The notes under the pieces were generated by a model. The model saw only the letters and a program-made list of their open reading frames with translations, was not told the DNA's origin and ran no database searches. The position numbers were made by a program, and so were the translations under genes. A stretch of 64,000 nucleotides of DNA from Aralia elata (Eukaryota > Streptophyta > Magnoliopsida > Apiales > Araliaceae): positions 76,943,971 to 77,007,970 of the forward strand of contig CM068387.1 in the NCBI GenBank assembly GCA_034770075.1. Reading direction: 5' to 3'. Shown here one piece after another: positions 58,917 to 64,000 of this stretch (the first letter of the stretch is position 1; each line of letters starts with the position of its first letter).

Positions 58917-59458
58917 AATCCTTACCACAGACGCCAGACGCAACAATATTAGCCCTAGCCGTCGATCTCCCCTTCTTAGTCTCGCTGCCAAAAATGGGAT
59001 GAATTCACTCCGCAGCAGCCGTAGGCTAACAGTGTTAGCTCTCACAGAAGGGTCTGCCAAAAAATCAAACAAGTCCGAACAAGAAGAACAGCCAATCCCT
59101 TCATGGGCTAAACCCGATTTCGAAGAGCCACCTCCTTGGGCTCGGAGTGAAGCTCAGCAGAGCTCTTCAACCTTTGAGCTCCCCTTTTATGTCTACTTGC
59201 TTGCTTACCTCTTTATCACTGGTTCACTGCTATTGCTGCTGTAAGCTTCCTTTTATAAGTGTACATATTTTTGTGTTTTTATTTTTGTTTTGAAGATGTA
59301 AAAGTTCTTAATTTGATGAAATATTTTGTAGGTTGATGCAGATTGGCTCTGTTTTTGAGTATACAAATCAAAAGCCTGTTTTTGGAGTGTTGGAGTCGGA
59401 TAGCATTTTTTATGTTCCAGTACTTGGATTCTTTGCATTTACCGGCATCCCCACTTCT
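58917..59458 (+). pseudogene. Captured, truncated gene for a plastid-type membrane protein (function unknown)
   Basis: Exon 1 (to 59240) encodes a Ser/Arg-rich transit-peptide-like start (ISPSRRSPLLSLAAKNG), EEQPIPSWAKPDFEEPPPWA and a membrane segment PFYVYLLAYLFITGSLLLLL. A GTAAGC donor and a TTTTGTAG acceptor join it in frame to exon 2 (59332-59458) with IGSVFEYTNQKPVFGVLESD and VPVLGFFAFTGIPTS, ending at a GTAAGT donor. These strings resemble a conserved but, to me, unnamed chloroplast membrane protein of land plants whose last exon would follow; that exon is absent. There is no in-frame ATG between the palindrome and MNSLRSSRR (58999), so the native start was probably lost. Its location between hAT-type TIRs supports capture rather than a resident gene. 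Confidence 0.65.
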
Positions 59459-59947
59459 GTAAGTATATATTTCTGATTCCTATTTGACAAAGTTTATAGA
59501 AGGGTTATTGAATGAATTGGCATTTTAGCCCTTAGAAATTGGTTGGATGGTGAAGATGTGGTCATGTGAATTGTGATGTGGCATCAGATATCTCATATCT
59601 TTGGACTTTGGTTTCTACTTTCTCGTTTTATTGATTGTTTGTTCTAATTAAATTAGGTAACTATTGAATAATTAAATAGTTTAAATTGTAAATTTGTCTA
59701 TTTTGTTTATTTAAAAATATAATATGAAGTATATAATACGTGGGTTTTTAAAAATTAAAAATTTGTTGTGGTTATTGTTGCCATTAGTTAAAATTGATAC
59801 AACAAATGTGTGTCACATATACTACTAACACACGGGCAAGAGATGGAGGTTGCTTATCGCATCCGTTAAACGACAGCTTTGGATGTTACATGCCTGAGAG
59901 ATTTTGACCCCCTGTAATATGGTCCTGGTTCCGCCACTGACGACGAT

Positions 59948-60327
59948 AGTTAAGAGTAATATAATTTAACCGGAAGAAATTGTTTAAATTAAATAATTAA
60001 ATTATAGAACATTATTCCATAAAATTAAATATCGTGATTTGGAGCAGTCATTAGCGGTAATTTTAGAGAGAAACAATTTTGGAGCGGTCATTTTTTCTAA
60101 TATTAGGTTATGCATATGGGTTGAGAGACGTAAAGCTGAACGTGGACAAGTAGCTAGTATTAACCCTTTAAATGACTTTCCCATCAATGTGGTCTAGTTA
60201 ACCGATTGATCTTTGGATGGAAAGTTACGATGTGTTGTAAGAATAATCTTAAATTGACAATGTTATAAGAATTCTCAATGAAAACTCGCCGATAAAGTAA
60301 AAGGCAGGAATAAGAGATGGTTGGTTT
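59948..60327. other. Spacer, no gene
   Basis: AT-rich; nothing recognised. Confidence 0.5.
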
Positions 60328-60645
60328 GAGTTTAGAGTAGGATTTTAGTTTTTAATGTTTTTTAGTATATTTTTTTAAATGTTTTTAGTTCATTTTAATA
60401 TGTTTTTTTCTCTGTTTTAGCCTTAAAAAAAATTAAATAACCAGAAGTGTTCGTCACTTTTGATGGTTAAAACCTCAAAGTGTGCGTTTTATTTAGCGGA
60501 AGTGAAGTTTAGGGGTGTACTTAAACACATTTTTGAAGATTGGGGTGAAAAACTCAACAATCGCGTAAAATTTAGAGTGCAAAGTGTATTTAAATCTATG
60601 TGTTTGTGTGTGAGTGAGAAAGACGGATTATGATTCACTCCATTA

Positions 60646-60648
<3 letters not shown>
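60328..60648 (-). repeat. Dispersed ~305-bp repeat, copy 2 (inverted)
   Basis: Reverse complement of 25454-25758, starting GGTTTGAGTTTAGAGTAGGA and ending CACTCCATTAATCAT next to (AT)n. Confidence 0.75.

Positions 60649-60682
<34 letters not shown>
60649..60682. repeat. (AT)n microsatellite
   Basis: AT run of about 34 bases. Confidence 0.9.
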
Positions 60683-60687
<5 letters not shown>

Positions 60688-61770
60688 ATTCTTCTTGTAC
60701 ACATTTAGCGACACAGTAATATTTATCACAGATAATTATAACGACATAATAAAATTTGTCACAAATAATGGTGTTGCTAATACCATCACTATAACAATTG
60801 TTCCGCTCGATGTTTATTGTAAACAAATTATAGTATATATATAATGAAGGGAAGGACAACACTTTAAATTAAAGGGAGACGATATTTTCACATCATTTTC
60901 TTATAATTCCACACGTAGGACCCACATGTTAACCCAACTGCTGAAACTTAACAACAATACCAAATTCATTTTCCAAAACTACCCTCACATAATACATAGC
61001 ATAACATAAATGTAAACTTTACATGAGATGGGACTACTTAGAACCAAAACTGTGGAATTATTGACTGTATAAGGTCTTATCTCTTCAAAAGTTCACGTAG
61101 ACCAACTTACGCATCTTCTCCATTTTGATCATCTTGTGAACCATATGGCACTTCATGCATGGGCCTGCTTGATTGGGATGAAATCCCCAGCTGCATCAGT
61201 CCCATATAATAAGAAGGAAGCATATGGATATTCAAACCTTTCATGTACGTGGTAAAATAAATTCCGACCAACAACAGTAAGATTGAGAATTGAACACATA
61301 AACAACATTACTTAAAAAAAAATTCCTGTTCTGGAATTGATATTACAGTAAACATGTTCTATTGAGATTTTCATACATTTTACAGTAAACATAACATCTT
61401 CTAATAAACTTTAAATTCTATCACTCTTGGATCATTAAATTCAATTTCTTCAAAAGTCCAAACGCATCATGTAAACTTGCTACAGGTGCATCATCAGTCC
61501 AAATTTGACACCAAAACTGTAGACATAGATGAACACACAATAGGAAAATAAAAGCATTAAAATATGTTTATTTTCAATACATTCAAATTATATATAAACC
61601 AATTTCATTTGAAGTACCTTTCTTCTTTTTGAATGAGTTACAATAAGGACACATCAGATAGTCCATCACCTTCGTTAGTACTGAAAGATCAAAATGAGTT
61701 AAAGAAAATTAAATAATATTATAGTAATATTAGTCTTACTTAATCAATCAAATTTATGAAGTTAGTAAAA
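60683..61770. other. 3' flank of the FAR1-like remnant and spacer
   Basis: 60690-60800 carries TTTAGCGACACAG and ACGACATAATAAAATTTGTC, related to 11,460-11,510 and 52,600. The rest has no recognisable coding content. Confidence 0.4.
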
Positions 61771-62280
61771 TTAAAACCTGAATTGAGTACGAAGTGAAGT
61801 GTTTGGGTTATCTTTGAACGGACAATATCTTTTGTTGTGGGTCGGATCTTTGCATATACTACATTTTCTTACCTTTTCTACAAATTCAAAAGCAGAAGAA
61901 TCACGTCTTGTAGATGCACTCTTCTTATTCTTTGACCCCGTAGGACGACCTTTGTGGAGTTGTATACGAGGCTCATGTAACAACGAATCATGTCCTTCCA
62001 CAAGTTCATAAATTTTCTTTAGAACAAATTGTTGTTGCTCAAGAGGCCACTCCACATATCTTTCCTTCAACTTTTCAAGCAACCCACATATATCACTTTC
62101 TCCACTATTTTGAGTAAAATCATTATCTAAAAATGATCTTGTGTCAAGTCTCCATTGTGGGTGTATATCATTTAAATATAACACTTCATCTCCCAAACTT
62201 TTTATTTTATGTGCACAAGGCATACCCATGAAATTGAGATTTATAATTTGTCAAGATGTTTTTCTCAAATGTGCCATACA
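61771..62280 (-). pseudogene. C-terminal part of a FAR1/FHY3-like or MULE transposase-like protein
   Basis: The minus strand encodes MGMPCAHKIKSLGDEVLYL (end of a SWIM-type C-H finger), DIHPQWRLDTRSF, HKGRPTGSKNKKSASTRRDS and FEFVEKVRKCSICKDPTHNK with a CX2CX4HX4C knuckle, to the stop at 61771. This order (SWIM finger, then GRPxGSKNK basic patch, then CCHC) is that of FAR1-related and Mutator-transposase proteins, which are DNA-binding. Upstream of the methionine a diverged stretch (MCMAHLRKTS) with a stop may be the first half of the SWIM finger. The rest of the gene is cut off at about 62,292 by an LTR insertion, so the N-terminal DNA-binding and transposase domains are not in this window. 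Confidence 0.75.
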
Positions 62281-62292
62281 CATAGGATGTTG

Positions 62293-64000
62293 TGTAAGAC
62301 CCCGAATTTATGAAATAAAAATTTATTATTTTTTTTATGATTATTTTTCTAAATAGTGAAGTGCTTAATTGTTATAAATGATAGTTAAGGGTGTTATATG
62401 CAAATTATCTGATAAATAGTATGTCGGGGAATATTCCTTTTGTCGGGAAATATTCTTTCTGTCGGGGAATATTATATTCGGTACCGTACGACGGCGCCGA
62501 AATGGCAATATTGTCAATGATAGTGGGCCCCACAACGGGTTAACTGTCGGATATAGAAAGTGATAGAAATTGGCGGCAAAACTTTAACCGATAACTGTTA
62601 AAATACCCGGTGATAAAAAGAACAGTAAAGCGCGTTATTCCACAGTAGCACACGGTATTCCACAGTAGCTCACGATGTTGCACAGTGTTTTATATTATTG
62701 ATTCAATAATTGATAAAGTAGCAATTGCATAGTATCTTGATTCAATAATTGTTAATTAGCATCTGCATAATATATTTTACTATTTTTCACGACACTGTAA
62801 CTTATATCATTTGATAGGATATTTTAGCATTATCGATAATGTCTAGAAATTCTGTCAAGGAAAGGGGTTATTTAATTGCGCGCCATTTTTATGGAAGGCC
62901 CCCTCTTTCCTGGGAATAATCTGGTTGTTAGTATTGCGAGTATATGATATCTGTGATATTAATACATTTAACACAATAATACAGAAAAATGGATTTATTG
63001 TGATAATGGAGTTATTTTTTAATGGTTTTATCTTTTGATAATGGATTAATCTTTTTGAATAAATGGATGGATGATATTAATGGAAGAAAAATGGATGGAT
63101 GATATTAATGGAAGAAAAAATGGATGGATGATATTAATGGAAGAAAAAATGAATGGATGATATTAAAAGAATATGGAGAAAAGACCAAAATGCCCTCACC
63201 TTTATTTTCCTATAAATAGGGAGAGTTTGCTTAAGAAATTTTCACACCTTCATTGCCTATACTTCCTCTCTCTCTCTAAATTTCTTAAGTTCTCTTAGCG
63301 TGCTAGGTTACTGTGAGTATTTGTGAGGATACTAGTATTGTCCGAAGTTAGTAAACTTCATAGAAAGTAACATCCAGTCACTTGTTAACTAAGGTAGGGA
63401 ATATCATTTCTTTCATACTCATATATAATATCATTTGCTTTCATGTTCGTAAGTGATATTATACTCATAAAGGTTGTTATTCATTCTATATTAATTTGTG
63501 GGGATAACATGTCCGTGCGGTATGACGCATGCCTGGTGAATACCCTTTTGTATTCATTACTTATTACTCTGTGGGAATAACCTGTATGTACGGAGTGTCG
63601 TACCTGGTGAATATCCCTTTGCATTTGTTCCTTATAAATTTGTGGGTATAACCTGTTCGTGCGGATTGACGCATACCTGGTGAATAACTCGTCGTATTCA
63701 TTACTTATTAATCTGTTGTAGAAATAATCTGTCTACGCGAATTATCGCATGACAGGTGAAAATTCATTTGCAGTTTCATATATTCTGTTATACTCATATA
63801 ACTTATCATTTCTTTTGTACTCTTTAAGGGATATCTTTTTCTTTCACATTTCTCCATTTATGATAAGAAATCCTTGTTTGTTTCCAAAACCTTATTTTTA
63901 AATGGAGAAAATCCCTGAAAATTAGTAGAATATCCTTAATAGTTTGTGCTTCATCTAATATCTTTTCACTTGAATCTTTCTATTTCATTTTATACGTTAT
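62293..64000 (+). mobile_element. LTR related to the tandem-array LTR, opposite orientation, truncated by window end
   Basis: Begins TGTAAGACCCCGAATTTATG and continues through the same landmarks as the array LTR read on its own strand: ACGCTGTGGAATA-like short repeats near 62,637, GCCATTTTTATGGAAGGCCC, four TGGATGGATGATATTAATGG units at 63,060-63,165, a TATA box (CTATAAATAGGGAG, about 63,212) and TGGTGAATA repeats at 63,530-63,700. It is clearly diverged from the array copies and has an extra ~80-bp block with GGTACCGTACGACGGCGCCG near 62,480, plus a triplicated GTCGGGGAATATT (62,425-62,472). Whether it is solo or part of a full element lies beyond the window. Confidence 0.82.

Larger units (their letters stand above)
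58643..59939. mobile_element. hAT-type non-autonomous element with captured host gene exons
   Basis: 1,297 bp bounded by CAGAGGCGGAAACAGG and CCTGGTTCCGCCACTG (16-bp TIRs, two mismatches) and a perfect 8-bp target duplication ACGACGAT (58635-58642, 59940-59947). CAGNGGCGGANCCAG-type ends and 8-bp duplications are typical of plant hAT elements. There is no transposase. The interior carries two exons of a plastid-type protein gene. Confidence 0.88.

Overview
The window is plant nuclear DNA, probably from a eudicot. It is AT-rich, with GT-AG introns, Stowaway MITEs, (AT)n microsatellites and Ty1/copia and Ty3/gypsy LTR retrotransposons with plant-type primer sites. A lamiid such as a mint-family plant would fit, but that is only an impression. 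There is no prokaryotic or organellar gene organisation. Most of the 64 kb is transposable elements, many nested. Only one gene looks intact: a small secreted proline-rich cell-wall protein at 53.46-53.94 kb.

Layout. 0-2.3 kb: minus-strand plant-mobile-domain (PMD) gene with three recognisable exons and a damaged 3' end. 3.7-6.2 kb: a 2.5 kb MULE-like element with ~163 bp terminal inverted repeats, sitting inside an (AT)n microsatellite and carrying one exon of an equilibrative nucleoside transporter (Pack-MULE architecture). 7.2-8.15 kb: a proline-rich protein paralogue that has lost its ATG and lies behind unrelated LTR-like sequence. 9.09-10.87 kb: solo LTR. 12.05-19.37 kb: SIRE-like copia element with most of pol deleted. 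20.6-21.8 kb: RNase H fragment split by a solo LTR. 21.93-24.98 kb: small Tat-like element whose only coding remnant is antisense to the element. 26.4 kb: hairpin MITE in (AT)n. 27.31-48.21 kb: a 20.9 kb Tat-like gypsy element whose gag is interrupted by a 16.6 kb tandem array.

The array at 30,171-46,727 is the most striking object. Five near-identical 2.88 kb LTRs alternate with four near-identical ~535 bp internal segments, and the whole array is bounded by one 5-bp target duplication (GCCAG). Removing the array and one GCCAG restores the gag frame, so a single integration was followed by, or already contained, tandem amplification. Each internal segment keeps a primer binding site, a polypurine tract and only the last few dozen codons of a gypsy pol.

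48.2-58.6 kb is host-like intergenic DNA with a segmental duplication (49.68-50.88 and 54.28-56.36 kb), several MITEs, the intact proline-rich gene and an inverted 5'-end fragment of the same family at 56.8-57.2 kb. 58.64-59.94 kb is a 1.3 kb hAT-type element with a perfect 8-bp target duplication; it has captured two exons of a plastid-type membrane protein gene. 61.8-62.3 kb is the 3' end of a FAR1/MULE-transposase-type gene, cut by a further LTR (62,293 to window end) related to the array LTR but in opposite orientation. Nesting gives relative ages: Tat element before array; RNase H remnant before its solo LTR; MITE-like host sequence before the copia element. No RNA gene, CRISPR array or prokaryotic signal was seen.
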